Shown here piece by piece: positions 54,485 to 64,000 of a DNA stretch of 64,000 nt (the first letter of the stretch is position 1; the number at the start of each line of letters is the position of its first letter). Position numbers and translations under genes: made by a program. This stretch comes from an uncultured Pseudomonadota bacterium (GTDB lineage: Bacteria > Myxococcota_A > UBA796 > SXON01), in NCBI GenBank assembly GCA_903885375.1, contig CAISIK010000027.1, forward strand, positions 1 through 64,000. Reading direction: 5' to 3'. The notes under the pieces were generated by a model. The model did not search any database, was not told where the DNA came from, and saw only the letters and a list, made by a program, of their open reading frames with translations.

Positions 54485-55002
54485 GTGAGCTCCGCGACCC
54501 CATGGCTGCCCTGCAAACGGAGCGCGGTAGGCGTTTGGCTGCCGCACGCCTCCGCCGGCCAGGTGAGCTTGAACACCCGATCCCAGTCGGTGATGTGCGG
54601 GTAGAGCGTGCGGTCGAGCTCGCTGGGCTTCTTGAGCTCGACCACGCGGGCCGGCCCACTGCAGCGGACGTCGCCCACGAGGAGGCTCACCGTCCACGGC
54701 GCGGAGCCATCGTCGGCGATGTGCAGCACTTCCTTCCAATGGCTGGTGGCCGAAAGGACGATGCCGATGCCTTGGGCGGCCGCAGGCGGAGCGCCCACAT
54801 CGGCCGTGAGGTGCCCGATGCGGGCGGCCTGCGCCGCCACGACCGCCGGGGTGAGCAGCGTGGCGCGGGCGAGCAGCGCGGTGTGCCAGCCGTCGTACAG
54901 CCGCGCTTCGGCCGTGGCGCCCGCGATCGCGGCTTCATAGGCCCGGCGCTCCGCTACCTCGCTGGCGCCGGCGGTGGCCGCGAGCACGAACCACGCCGCC
55001 AT
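54472..55002 (-). CDS. Hypothetical exported protein
   Basis: MAAWFVLAATAGASEV signal; start overlaps pyrE stop. Confidence 0.6.
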   Translation of the reverse strand: MAAWFVLAATAGASEVAERRAYEAAIAGATAEARLYDGWHTALLARATLLTPAVVAAQAARIGHLTADVGAPPAAAQGIGIVLSATSHWKEVLHIADDGSAPWTVSLLVGDVRCSGPARVVELKKPSELDRTLYPHITDWDRVFKLTWPAEACGSQTPTALRLQGSHGVAELTWRR

Positions 55003-55538
55003 CACGCCTCGAGCTCCGCCCGCCGAACCAGGGTGCGGAGGGTGAACCCGCGCTCGGCGAGCGCCTCCGCGGCGCCCTCCTCGCGGTCCACCACGGTGAA
55101 GCACTGGACCACCCGGAGCCCTTCGGACTCGGCGCGGTCGACCGCTTTCAGCAAGGAGCCGCCGGTGGTCGTGGTGTCCTCCACGATGGCCACCTCGCTC
55201 CCATCGGGCAGGTTGGCGCGCCCTTCCACCCAGCGCTGCAAGCCGTGGCCCTTGGGCTCCTTGCGCACGATGAAGGCGTGAACGGGCCGCCCGCGCACCA
55301 CGCTGATGCTGGATACGGCGCTCGCGATGGGGTCGGCCCCCATGGTGAGGCCCCCCACGCCCACCACGCCCGGAAGGAGCGCCTCGTGGATGAGGGAGCC
55401 GATGAGGAAGCTGCCCTCGGCGTTGAGGGTCGTTTGCCTGGCATCGACGTAGAAGTCGGACTCCCGACCGGAGGCCAGGGTCACCTTCATTCGACGATAG
55501 GACTTCTCCCGGAGGAGCTCAACCAGTCGGGCGCGCAT
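55002..55538 (-). CDS. pyrE: Orotate phosphoribosyltransferase
   Basis: FYVDARQTTLNAEGSFLIG; VAIVEDTTTTGGSLLKAV. Confidence 0.92.
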   Translation of the reverse strand: MRARLVELLREKSYRRMKVTLASGRESDFYVDARQTTLNAEGSFLIGSLIHEALLPGVVGVGGLTMGADPIASAVSSISVVRGRPVHAFIVRKEPKGHGLQRWVEGRANLPDGSEVAIVEDTTTTGGSLLKAVDRAESEGLRVVQCFTVVDREEGAAEALAERGFTLRTLVRRAELEA

Positions 55539-55563
55539 CTCCCCCGTCTATCGTGGTGTCGGC

Positions 55564-56346
55564 TCAGCCGAGCAGCCAGTCTCCGACGTCGGCGATCACC
55601 TGCTCCTTGCCGAGCTCGTTCACCAGCTCGTGGAGCATCCCGGGGTACTCCTGCACGCTCCCGCCGATCTTCGCGGCCACGGCGCGGGCGGCCACGGCAT
55701 CGGTGATGGGGTCGGAGTCCGAGAGGAAGAAACGAACCGGCATCGAAGGGGCCGGCATGGCCGCCACCCGGGCCTGCGCCGCGGTCATCTCGGTGAACCA
55801 GCGGGCCGTGACCTTGGCGTACACGTTGGGGTCGGCGAGGTAGGCCTGGCCCACGGCGGGGTCGCGCGAGAGGTGCGCGGGGTCGAGATCGTTGGCCAGC
55901 GCCAGCGTGGGCCAGAGCTTCGAGAGGCCGCGGCCGAGGCCGGCCTTCCAGCCGGGCACCTTCATCTTCACGCCGCAGAGCGGGTTGGAGAGGGCCAGCC
56001 GGGCGGGGGCGAGGCCCGCACGCACGGAGTCGAGCGTGATGAGGCCGCCCATGCTGTGGGCGAACATCCGCCAGTCCGGGCGGAGCGTGCTCGCCACGGC
56101 GTTCACGTCGGCCACGTAGTCTCCCCAGCTCAGCACGTGGCTCCGGGCGCCGCCCGAGTTGCCGTGCCCTCGGGGCTCCATCACCGTGACGCGCGCGCCC
56201 CGGGCCGCCCACGCGGAGGCCACGTGCGTGTACCGGCCCGCATGCTCGGCGAGGCCGCCGAGCACGAGGATGTCGCGGGCGCCATCGCCGTGCACGACCG
56301 CGTGGATGCGGGTGCCATCGGCCGAGGTGACGAAGGTGGACTCCAT
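55564..56346 (-). CDS. Alpha/beta hydrolase (monoacylglycerol lipase-like)
   Basis: VLGGLAEHAGRYTHVASAWAARGARVTVMEPRGHGNSGG; AHSMGGLITLD. Confidence 0.87.
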   Translation of the reverse strand: MESTFVTSADGTRIHAVVHGDGARDILVLGGLAEHAGRYTHVASAWAARGARVTVMEPRGHGNSGGARSHVLSWGDYVADVNAVASTLRPDWRMFAHSMGGLITLDSVRAGLAPARLALSNPLCGVKMKVPGWKAGLGRGLSKLWPTLALANDLDPAHLSRDPAVGQAYLADPNVYAKVTARWFTEMTAAQARVAAMPAPSMPVRFFLSDSDPITDAVAARAVAAKIGGSVQEYPGMLHELVNELGKEQVIADVGDWLLG

Positions 56347-56350
56347 GCGA

Positions 56351-57214
56351 TCAGTTCGCGAACAGGTCGGACTCACGCGCGAGCAGGGCGGCGGCCTTGC
56401 GTTTCTCGGCCTCCATCTCCGGGGCCACCTCGACGAGGCGGTCGCTCGGGGCCTGGATCACCCAGTTGAGCTCCCGCTCGAAGGTCTCCTTGTCCTGCTT
56501 CTTCACCGCCCACTCGCCCGCGAGGAGCACATGGGTGCCCAGGAAGTCGGGGTAGGCGGCGATCGCCTTGTCGAAGTGCTCGCGGCTACGGGTGAGGTCC
56601 TGCCCGGCGAAGCTCGGGATGGCCGAGTAGTACGCGCCCCAGTACCGGTCCGGACCCGAGTAGTAGTAGGTGGGCTCGAGCTCGCCCGCGCGGGTGATGT
56701 ACGCCTTCACGGTGGGGAGGTACTTCAGCGTGGTGCCGATGCCCGAGGCCTTCGCCCACTTGCCGAGCGAGGAGCTCGTCCAGTACAGGCAGGGCACGTC
56801 GGGGGCCTGGAAGGCGCGGGCGGCCGTGGCTTCCGTTTCATCACCCTTGGCGAGCAGGGCGGTGAACTCGGTGTTGATGGCGAGGCACTTCTTGCCCCAC
56901 TCGATGGCGGTGGCCCATGCGGCGATCTGGGCTTCCTTCTCGGTCTCGTGGCCATCGCCGAGGAAATACCAGCCCCGGAGGAGATGCATCGCGGTGTCAC
57001 GATCGCTGGGGTTGGTGGCGTAGAGCGCCTCGTACTTCTGCAGCGCCACCTGAAGCTGGGCCTTGTCGCCCCGGTTGGCCCAGGCCGCTTCGGCCTCGGC
57101 CTTCAGCGTGCTGACGGTTTCGGATGCCACGGGCTGGGTGGGAAGTTCGGCGATCGCGTAGGTGCCGGCCGGCTTGGCGCAGCCCGCGAGGGCGAGAAGG
57201 ATGAAGGTCGACAT
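56351..57214 (-). CDS. TatT-family (TRAP transporter T-component) lipoprotein
   Basis: MSTFILLALAGCAKPAG; TPR-like helices; ELEPTYYYSGPDRYWGAYYSAIPSFAGQDLTRSREHFDKAIAAYP. Confidence 0.75.
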   Translation of the reverse strand: MSTFILLALAGCAKPAGTYAIAELPTQPVASETVSTLKAEAEAAWANRGDKAQLQVALQKYEALYATNPSDRDTAMHLLRGWYFLGDGHETEKEAQIAAWATAIEWGKKCLAINTEFTALLAKGDETEATAARAFQAPDVPCLYWTSSSLGKWAKASGIGTTLKYLPTVKAYITRAGELEPTYYYSGPDRYWGAYYSAIPSFAGQDLTRSREHFDKAIAAYPDFLGTHVLLAGEWAVKKQDKETFERELNWVIQAPSDRLVEVAPEMEAEKRKAAALLARESDLFAN

Positions 57215-57236
57215 GGTACTCCAGAAAGGGTGGCGA

Positions 57237-57265
57237 TTTCTACGTAGTTGGGGCCCGCTTGTCAA
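57237..57265 (-). promoter_or_regulatory. Sigma70-like promoter TTGACA-N17-TAGAAA (minus strand)
   Basis: tgtcaa 57260-57265 and tttcta 57237-57242 on the + strand; upstream of the 57214 start. Confidence 0.7.
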
Positions 57266-57397
57266 CTCCCGCGACCTTCGCCGAGATCCGCCGACCGTCG
57301 TGACATCGTCGGGCATCCGACGCGACCACATGTCGCACGTGGCCTGCTCAAGGTGCCCGCCCGGCGGTCGATACGGTACCGTTCAGGCACGAACTGC

Positions 57398-58933
57398 ATG
57401 CAAGAAGCCGCCAACATCGGCGGGATCAATCCCGCCGACCTGCCCTCGCCGCCCGCTGCGGTGGCTCGAGTGGTGCGGCTGGCGTCGGATCCGGAGGTCA
57501 CCTCCGACAAGCTGGGGGCGGTGATCGCGTCGGACCCGGCGTTCACGGCCGAGCTCCTCCGCACGGTCAACTCGCCGTTCTACGGGCTGCAGGCGCCGAT
57601 CACCGCCGCATCGCGCGCCGTGACGGTGCTCGGCATCCGGCCGCTCCGCAACCTCGCCATCTGCTTCGCCGTTCGCGACTCCCTGCGAAACTCGGCGTTC
57701 CGGACGCAGGACCTCGAGCTCTTCTGGGAGGACTGCCTCCGCCGCGCCGTGGCCGCCCGCGTGCTCGCCCGCACCTCCGGCCTCGTGGCGCCCGAGGAGG
57801 CCTTCACCGTCGGCCTCCTTCAGGACTTCGGCATGCTCGCCATCCTGCGCGCGAACCGGAAGGACTTCGCGCAATGGCCCAAGTGGCGCGCCATGTCGCC
57901 GGGCGACCGGCACGACGACGAGATGGAGCGCTTCGGGCTCGCGCACGATGGCATCGCCGACCTGCTGGGAACCCGGTGGGGTCTGCCGCCGGGGCTCGTG
58001 GGCGCGCTGACGTGGCATCACCGGCCCGACGATGCCGCCTGTCCTCCGGCGCATCGGGTCATGGCCCGTTTGGCCTGGCACGCCGACCTCATCTGCGCGC
58101 TCATCGCCTCGCCGACGTCCGATGGGCTCACGGAGGTGCGGGAAGCGCTCGCCGCCGACTACAACCTCCACGACGAGGCCGCCGACCGCGTGCTCGAATG
58201 CATTCCCCTCGAGGTGGAGCAGGCTGCCACCGGGCTGGGCATGCGCGTGGGCCACCAGCCGAACTTCGCGAGCATCGTGGCCGAGGCGAGCAAGACGCTC
58301 GTCGAGATGAACTCCACCTACGAGGAGCTCACGGTCAAGTTGGAGCGTGCGCTCGCCGAGAAGGAGGCGCTCATGGAGCGCCTGCAGGAGGCCAACGCCG
58401 CGCTCGCGCGACTGGCCTACTTCGACCCGCTCACGGGGCTCTCCAACCGGCGGCACTTCGACGGCATCTTCCGCGACTCGCTCACCAAGGCGGCACAGGC
58501 CGGCACGGTGGTGTCGCTGGTGATGGTCGACCTCGACCAGTTCAAGTCGGTGAACGACACCTACGGCCACGGCGTCGGGGACATCGTGCTGCGCAACTCG
58601 GCCAACGCCATCATCAAATGCTGCCACGATGGGGACGTGAAGGCCCGCCTCGGAGGCGAGGAGCTGGCCGTGTTGCTTCCCGGCTGCGACGCCCAGAAGG
58701 CTTTCGGGGCGGCCGAACGGTTCCGGCAGGCGATCGAGGCCGGCCAGGTGACGACCCAGCAGGGCGTGCTCAAGGTGACCGCTTCGTTCGGCGTGAGCAC
58801 CTTCCAGGGCAGCGGCACGCGGGTGGACGTGGAGCGGCTGGCTCAGGTGCTCACCGACATCGGCGACAAGGCGCTCTACCAGAGCAAGCACAACGGCCGG
58901 AACCGCACCACCATCGGGGGCGTGGTCAGGTAG
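57398..58933 (+). CDS. HDOD-GGDEF protein (GGEEL variant)
   Basis: LPSPPAAVARVVRLASDPEVTSDKLGAVIASDPAFTAELLRTVNSPFYG; LARLAYFDPLTGLSNRRHFD; RLGGEELAVLLPG. Confidence 0.9.
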   Translation: MQEAANIGGINPADLPSPPAAVARVVRLASDPEVTSDKLGAVIASDPAFTAELLRTVNSPFYGLQAPITAASRAVTVLGIRPLRNLAICFAVRDSLRNSAFRTQDLELFWEDCLRRAVAARVLARTSGLVAPEEAFTVGLLQDFGMLAILRANRKDFAQWPKWRAMSPGDRHDDEMERFGLAHDGIADLLGTRWGLPPGLVGALTWHHRPDDAACPPAHRVMARLAWHADLICALIASPTSDGLTEVREALAADYNLHDEAADRVLECIPLEVEQAATGLGMRVGHQPNFASIVAEASKTLVEMNSTYEELTVKLERALAEKEALMERLQEANAALARLAYFDPLTGLSNRRHFDGIFRDSLTKAAQAGTVVSLVMVDLDQFKSVNDTYGHGVGDIVLRNSANAIIKCCHDGDVKARLGGEELAVLLPGCDAQKAFGAAERFRQAIEAGQVTTQQGVLKVTASFGVSTFQGSGTRVDVERLAQVLTDIGDKALYQSKHNGRNRTTIGGVVR

Positions 58934-59011
58934 ACGGTCGCGAGCGCCGCATGCGCGAAGGGCCATCATGTCGCGATGGCCCTTCGGCGTTTCCACCCCG
59001 GGGGGCGCGCC

Positions 59012-59983
59012 TCAGCGCTGGAGCTGTTCGGCCAGACGGGCGCGCTGCGCCGGGTCGAGGTCCGTGAAGCGGAGGAAGACCTGTTCCTCGCCCTCGATGA
59101 CCTCCACGCGCGCCACCGTACGGAGCACCCGCTCGCCCCCGAGCCGAAGCTCCACGCTTGGGTGCATCTCCCCGTGCACGAGGTCGTCGTCGCCGGGGTT
59201 GCGGGTCACGAAGATGCCGGCGAGCGAGAGTCTCCCTCCGGGCTTGAGCCGCACGCCCACGGCGTCGTCGTGCAGGAGCACGATGGCGTCCGGAACGAGC
59301 CGGGGACGGTCGAGGGCGCGCAGGCGAAGCTGGCCGCGCTCGGTCTCCGTGACCCAGCTGATGAGGCGGCAACGGTCCGCGGCCGAGAGCTCGTCGAACT
59401 GCAGGCCCACCACCGTGGACTCACCGTGTCGACCCTCCTGCGTGGCCACGCGCTTCACCGTGGCGGAGGTGAGGATGCCGGGTGGTGGTCCCACCGGGAG
59501 GTGGACGAAGTCCACGGCCTGTCCGAAGGCGAGCCGTTCGTCGCCGGGCTCGCCACGTACGGCACACCCGCCGCCGCTCACGTCGAGGACGGTCCGGCTG
59601 AGCAGCGCCGCGCCCGCCTGGATGCGGAGCTCCAGACCGGAAGGCGCGGGCACGCGCAGGTACCGGCGACGCTGCACCCGTTCGAGGTCCCGCGGCTTCT
59701 CCACGAGGATGCCCTGGTTGGTGGCGGCGAGCACGCGGCATTCGCCCACGTGGGGGAGTCCCCCGAAGAGGAGCTCCAGCCGCACCCGGGGCAGAAGGCG
59801 CTCGAGCACGAGGTTGCCGTGCGTCGGGAACACGGGCGCCAACCAGAGGGCCTCGTCCGTGCTCGCCGTCACGCTCGTCTGGAAGGCCCCCCCCGACTGG
59901 TCGAGGTAGAGCCGGATGGACGTCCCCACCGCGGTGGCGAGCTCGACCACATCTTCCACGGGTCCCGGGGGCGAGAGGCGCAC
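59012..59983 (-). CDS. PilZ-domain protein (YcgR-like)
   Basis: ERVQRRRYLRVPAPSGLELRIQAGAALLSRTVLDVSGGGCAV. Confidence 0.75.
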   Translation of the reverse strand: MRLSPPGPVEDVVELATAVGTSIRLYLDQSGGAFQTSVTASTDEALWLAPVFPTHGNLVLERLLPRVRLELLFGGLPHVGECRVLAATNQGILVEKPRDLERVQRRRYLRVPAPSGLELRIQAGAALLSRTVLDVSGGGCAVRGEPGDERLAFGQAVDFVHLPVGPPPGILTSATVKRVATQEGRHGESTVVGLQFDELSAADRCRLISWVTETERGQLRLRALDRPRLVPDAIVLLHDDAVGVRLKPGGRLSLAGIFVTRNPGDDDLVHGEMHPSVELRLGGERVLRTVARVEVIEGEEQVFLRFTDLDPAQRARLAEQLQR

Positions 59984-60025
59984 AGGCCACTCATCGGGCG
60001 CGGGGGGAGGGAACTTGAGGACGGG

Positions 60026-60964
60026 CTAACGGACCCGCTCGAGAAGCTTGACGAAGGCGGCAACCGCTTCGCCGGGTGGGAAGCACCAGGCGAGCTCCAC
60101 CTGCACGGGCCGACCGCGGTGCACCACGGCATCGAGCACGCGTGCCGGGGCGCGGAGCACGCGGTCTTCACCCCGCCAGAGCTCCACGGCCTCCAGCGTT
60201 GCGCCCGGGGTGAGGTCGCGGTCGAGGGCCTCGGCGCTCAGCGTGACGCCCTCGAGCGTGGCATCGAGCACGACGCGCGTGCGGGGTGTGCCATTTGCGG
60301 CCAGCACCACCCGCGTGTCGGCGAAGGCCTGGACGGCGCGCTGGGCCGCCTCGCGGCGGCCGGTGCGGGTCTGCCCGCGCACCCAGGCATCGAGCCGTTT
60401 GGCATCGGCGCCGTGGAGGCCGAGGAGGTCGAAGCCGGCCTGGCGTTGTCCCGAGGCAAGGGTGCGGATGTGTCGCACGGCCGCGGCGCCTGCGATGGGC
60501 GGGCCCAGCGGCAGCGTGAACTGGACCTCGGCCAGGGCCGCGCCTTCGGCCGGCTCCCCGCCCTCGCCCAGGAGCGCGACACCGAGGCCGCGCGCGCTCA
60601 GGTCGAGCACCGGGCGACGCAGCACGGTGTCGCCGACCGAGAACAGGACGGTCATGCCGGGGGGCGCGGCAATCCGCGCGCTCACCCGCTGCTGGATGGG
60701 CCGCAGCTCGTCGGGGCGGGAAATCCGGATGTCGCCTCCGGTCCGCCGGAGCTCCCCCTCGAAGGCCCAGGCGCGGTTGGACACATGCAGGGAAACCCGC
60801 CCGCGGCCGTGGGTGGGCAGCATTCCCGGCTTTCCGGGCGCGAGCACCGCGAAGCGGAGCTCGTCGGCTTCGAGGCCGACGAGGCGCGCCGGCACGGGGT
60901 TCTCCCCTCCACCGAAGCGCAGCTCGGCGGGGGAGGAGGCGGCAACGGCCCGACTCAGCACATC
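60026..60964 (-). CDS. PilZ-domain protein (YcgR-like), second copy
   Basis: PIQQRVSARIAAPPGMTVLFSVGDTVLRRPVLDLSARGLGVAL. Start uncertain. Confidence 0.65.
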   Translation of the reverse strand, partial: DVLSRAVAASSPAELRFGGGENPVPARLVGLEADELRFAVLAPGKPGMLPTHGRGRVSLHVSNRAWAFEGELRRTGGDIRISRPDELRPIQQRVSARIAAPPGMTVLFSVGDTVLRRPVLDLSARGLGVALLGEGGEPAEGAALAEVQFTLPLGPPIAGAAAVRHIRTLASGQRQAGFDLLGLHGADAKRLDAWVRGQTRTGRREAAQRAVQAFADTRVVLAANGTPRTRVVLDATLEGVTLSAEALDRDLTPGATLEAVELWRGEDRVLRAPARVLDAVVHRGRPVQVELAWCFPPGEAVAAFVKLLERVR

Positions 60965-61088
60965 GTGGAGGTCGGGGGTCCGGCGCGGCAGTTGCAGGAG
61001 AGGGTCCGGTGTGGGCGGAGAATAACGGCATGGCGACGATCGTGCGGGAGCTGGCGGATGCGTCGCGCGGGGCGGGTTAGCTCGCGCC

Positions 61089-62564
61089 ATGCTGCTCGCC
61101 GATCCGCCGTTGGCGTTGACCTTTGACGATGTCCTGCTCCAGCCGGGACACTCGACCCTCCTCCCCCGCGATGCCGATGTTTCGTCGTCGCTCACCCGCC
61201 GGCTTCGGCTGAACGTCCCGGTGCTCAGCGCCGCGATGGACACCGTCACCCAGGCCGAGATGGCCATCGGGATGGCCCGACTCGGCGGCATGGGGGTGCT
61301 CCACAAGAACATGAGCCCGGCCGCCCAGGCCGGCGAGGTCCGCAAGGTCAAGAAGGCGATGACCGGCGTCATCCTCGACCCGATCACCGTCGGCCCCGAC
61401 ACCACGCTCCGGCACGCGCGCGCGTTGATGCGCGAGAACGGCGTGAACGGGCTCCCGATCGTGGAAGGACCGCGCGTGGTGGGCATCCTCACCAACCGCG
61501 ACCTGCGCTACGAGCGCAACCTCGACCAGCCCGTGCGCAACGCGATGACGTCGGAGCACCTCATCACGTGCCCGCCGGGCACCGGCCTCGAGCGCGCCCG
61601 CGATCTGATGCAGGAGCACCGGGTCGAGAAGCTCCTCGTGGTGGATGAGCACCAGAACCTGCGGGGGCTCATCACCTTCAAGGACGTGGAGGCCACCACC
61701 ACCCACCCCCTCGCCGTGCGCGACGCGCGCGGGCGCCTCTGCTGCGGTGCCGCAGTGGGCGTGGGCGCCGACCGCGACATCCGCATCGCCGCGCTGGTGG
61801 AAGCCGGGGTGGATGTGATCGTGATCGACACGGCCCATGGCCACAGCGAAGGGGTGCTGCGGGCCGCGCGCGAGGTGCGCCGCCTCTGGCCCGACCTCCA
61901 GATCATCGTGGGCAACGTGGCCACCTACGACGCCACCCTCGCCTGCATCGACGCCGGTGCCGACGCCGTGAAAGTCGGCATCGGGCCCGGCAGCATCTGC
62001 ACCACGCGCGTGGTGGCGGGCGTGGGTGTTCCGCAGCTCACCGCCATCGCCGACAGCGCGCGGGCCGCGAGCCGCAGCGGCATCCCGATCATCGCCGACG
62101 GGGGCATCAAGTTCTCGGGCGACGTGGGCAAGGCCATCGCCGCCGGCGCCGACGTGATCATGGCCGGCTCGCTCTTTGCCGGCACGGATGAAGCGCCCGG
62201 CGAGGTCGTGCTCTACCAGGGCCGCTCCTACAAGAGCTACCGCGGCATGGGCAGCGTGGAGGCCATGCAGGCCGGCAGCTCCGACCGGTACTTCCAGGAC
62301 GACGCAGGCGACCCCGAAGCCCTCACCCGCAAGCTCGTGCCCGAGGGCATCGTGGGCCGGGTGCCCTACAAGGGTCCGGTGTCCGACACCGTCCACCAGC
62401 TCATCGGCGGCCTGCGGGCGAGCATGGGCTACACCGGCTGCGCCTCCATCCCGGAGATGAAGGAAAAGGCGAAGTTCGTGCGGATGACCGCCTCCGGCCT
62501 CCGCGAGAGCCACGTTCACGACGTGATCATCACCAAGGAAAGCCCCAACTACCGGATGGAGTGA
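61089..62564 (+). CDS. guaB: Inosine-5'-monophosphate dehydrogenase
   Basis: [27 protein letters not shown] domains; [44 protein letters not shown]. Confidence 0.97.
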   Translation: MLLADPPLALTFDDVLLQPGHSTLLPRDADVSSSLTRRLRLNVPVLSAAMDTVTQAEMAIGMARLGGMGVLHKNMSPAAQAGEVRKVKKAMTGVILDPITVGPDTTLRHARALMRENGVNGLPIVEGPRVVGILTNRDLRYERNLDQPVRNAMTSEHLITCPPGTGLERARDLMQEHRVEKLLVVDEHQNLRGLITFKDVEATTTHPLAVRDARGRLCCGAAVGVGADRDIRIAALVEAGVDVIVIDTAHGHSEGVLRAAREVRRLWPDLQIIVGNVATYDATLACIDAGADAVKVGIGPGSICTTRVVAGVGVPQLTAIADSARAASRSGIPIIADGGIKFSGDVGKAIAAGADVIMAGSLFAGTDEAPGEVVLYQGRSYKSYRGMGSVEAMQAGSSDRYFQDDAGDPEALTRKLVPEGIVGRVPYKGPVSDTVHQLIGGLRASMGYTGCASIPEMKEKAKFVRMTASGLRESHVHDVIITKESPNYRME

Positions 62565-62567
62565 GGC

Positions 62568-63263
62568 ATGAACAAGGTCTTCGAGTCGGCAGCCGCGGCG
62601 ATCGCGGACATTCCGGATGGTGCGGTGCTCATGGCCGGCGGCTTCGGCCTCTGCGGCATCCCGGAGAACCTCATCATGGCGCTGCGCGAGCGGGGCACGC
62701 GCGGGCTCACCGTCATCTCCAACAACTGCGGCGTTGATGACTGGGGTCTCGGTCCGCTCCTCCAGAGCCGGCAGATCCGGAAGATGATCAGCAGCTACGT
62801 AGGCGAGAACAAGGAGTTCGAGCGGCAGTACCTGTCGGGCGAGCTGGAGGTGGAGCTCTGCCCCCAGGGCACCCTCGCCGAGCGCGTCCGGGCCGGCGGC
62901 GCGGGCATCCCCGCCTTCTTCACCCCCACCGGCTTCGGCACCGTGGTGGCGGAGGGGAAAGAAACCCGCGAGTTCGATGGCCGTAGCTACGTGATGGAGC
63001 GCGCGCTCGTCGCCGACTTCGCGTTCGTGAAGGCCTGGAAGGCCGATCGCCAAGGCAACCTCGTGTACCGCCACACCGCCCGCAACTTCAACCCGATGAT
63101 GGCCACGGCGGGTCGGATCACGGTCGCGGAGGTCGAGGAGCTCGTGGAAGACGGCGAAATCCACCCCGACGCCGTGCACACCCCCGGCATCTTCGTGCAG
63201 CGGGTCATCCGCGGCCACGACTACCAGAAGCGCATCGAGCGCCGCACCACCCGGGAGGCCTGA
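62568..63263 (+). CDS. scoA: 3-oxoacid (succinyl-CoA) CoA-transferase subunit A
   Basis: [41 protein letters not shown]. Confidence 0.93.
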   Translation: MNKVFESAAAAIADIPDGAVLMAGGFGLCGIPENLIMALRERGTRGLTVISNNCGVDDWGLGPLLQSRQIRKMISSYVGENKEFERQYLSGELEVELCPQGTLAERVRAGGAGIPAFFTPTGFGTVVAEGKETREFDGRSYVMERALVADFAFVKAWKADRQGNLVYRHTARNFNPMMATAGRITVAEVEELVEDGEIHPDAVHTPGIFVQRVIRGHDYQKRIERRTTREA

Positions 63264-63265
63264 CC

Positions 63266-63919
63266 ATGCCCATGACCCGCGATGGCATCGTGAAGCGCGC
63301 CGCCGAAGAGCTGCGCGACGGCTACTACGTGAACCTCGGCATCGGCATTCCCACGCTCGTGGCGAACCACATCCCCCCGGGGGTGGACATCGTGCTCCAC
63401 AGCGAGAACGGCCTCTGCGGCATGGGCCCCTTCCCGCTCGAAGCCGACGTCGACCCCGACCTCATCAACGCCGGCAAGCAGACCGTGACGGCCCTCCCCG
63501 GCGCGAGCTTCTTCTCCAGCGCCGACAGCTTCGCGATGATCCGCGGCGGCCACATCCACCTCACCATCCTCGGCGCCATGCAGGTGAGCGCAGGGGGCGA
63601 TCTCGCCAACTGGATGATCCCCGGCAAGATGGTGAAGGGCATGGGCGGCGCGATGGACCTCGTGTCGGGCGCGCGCCGTGTGGTGGTCACCATGGAGCAC
63701 ACCGCCAGGGGCGAGCCCAAGCTGCTTGCCGCGTGCAACCTGCCGCTCACCGGGGTGGGCTGCGTGGACCTGCTCATCACCGACTACGGGGTGTTCACCT
63801 TCGAGGGCGGGCTCACGCTCACCGAGATCGCGGAGGACCTCTCGGTGGAGGAGGTCCGTGCCGCCACGGCTGCGCCGTTCGCGGTGGCGCCGAACCTGCG
63901 GCGGCTCGCGCTGGATTGA
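63266..63919 (+). CDS. scoB: 3-oxoacid (succinyl-CoA) CoA-transferase subunit B
   Basis: [39 protein letters not shown]. Confidence 0.93.
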   Translation: MPMTRDGIVKRAAEELRDGYYVNLGIGIPTLVANHIPPGVDIVLHSENGLCGMGPFPLEADVDPDLINAGKQTVTALPGASFFSSADSFAMIRGGHIHLTILGAMQVSAGGDLANWMIPGKMVKGMGGAMDLVSGARRVVVTMEHTARGEPKLLAACNLPLTGVGCVDLLITDYGVFTFEGGLTLTEIAEDLSVEEVRAATAAPFAVAPNLRRLALD

Positions 63920-64000
63920 GGGGGAGGGCTTGGGGGCGATCCGCGTTCGCCCCGTTGCTCTTCGGGCCGGCCCTGCCGCGGATCGCGGCGCAATCGGGGT

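Overview
High-GC (~70%) bacterial chromosomal window, myxobacteria-like in gene style (inference only). It holds about 50 protein genes, no recognisable rRNA, tRNA or CRISPR, and no obvious mobile element. Most of it is ordinary: guaB, scoAB, pyrE, nadB, hrpB, aat, cobB, an ABC-F ATPase, proteases, lipoproteins and c-di-GMP signalling proteins. The standout is a peptide-modification locus at ~36.2-50.2 kb. A tightly coupled minus-strand operon encodes a precursor-like protein ending in about 20 tandem Ser-His-Gly units, an HxsB-type radical SAM/SPASM maturase, two small HxsD-like proteins, a Tat-signal protein and four more radical SAM enzymes. A nearby arm adds two more radical SAM enzymes, a ferredoxin and a divergent HEXXH-type putative peptide hydroxylase. 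This looks like an expanded His-Xaa-Ser (Hxs) type RiPP system with seven radical SAM proteins. A second notable signal is an outer-membrane-protein ORF (18109-19155) split by two in-frame TGA codons in a U-P-G-U (C-P-G-C-like) arrangement, with a bacterial-SECIS-like hairpin 11 nt after the second TGA; it may be a selenoprotein. Other observations: an HTH-SspB fusion with a ClpX-binding-like tail, a nuclease-helicase fusion, very short lipoprotein signal peptides, and about 15 genes whose -10-like element sits 11-14 nt before the start codon (leaderless mRNAs?). All family calls are from reading the translations; no searches were run.
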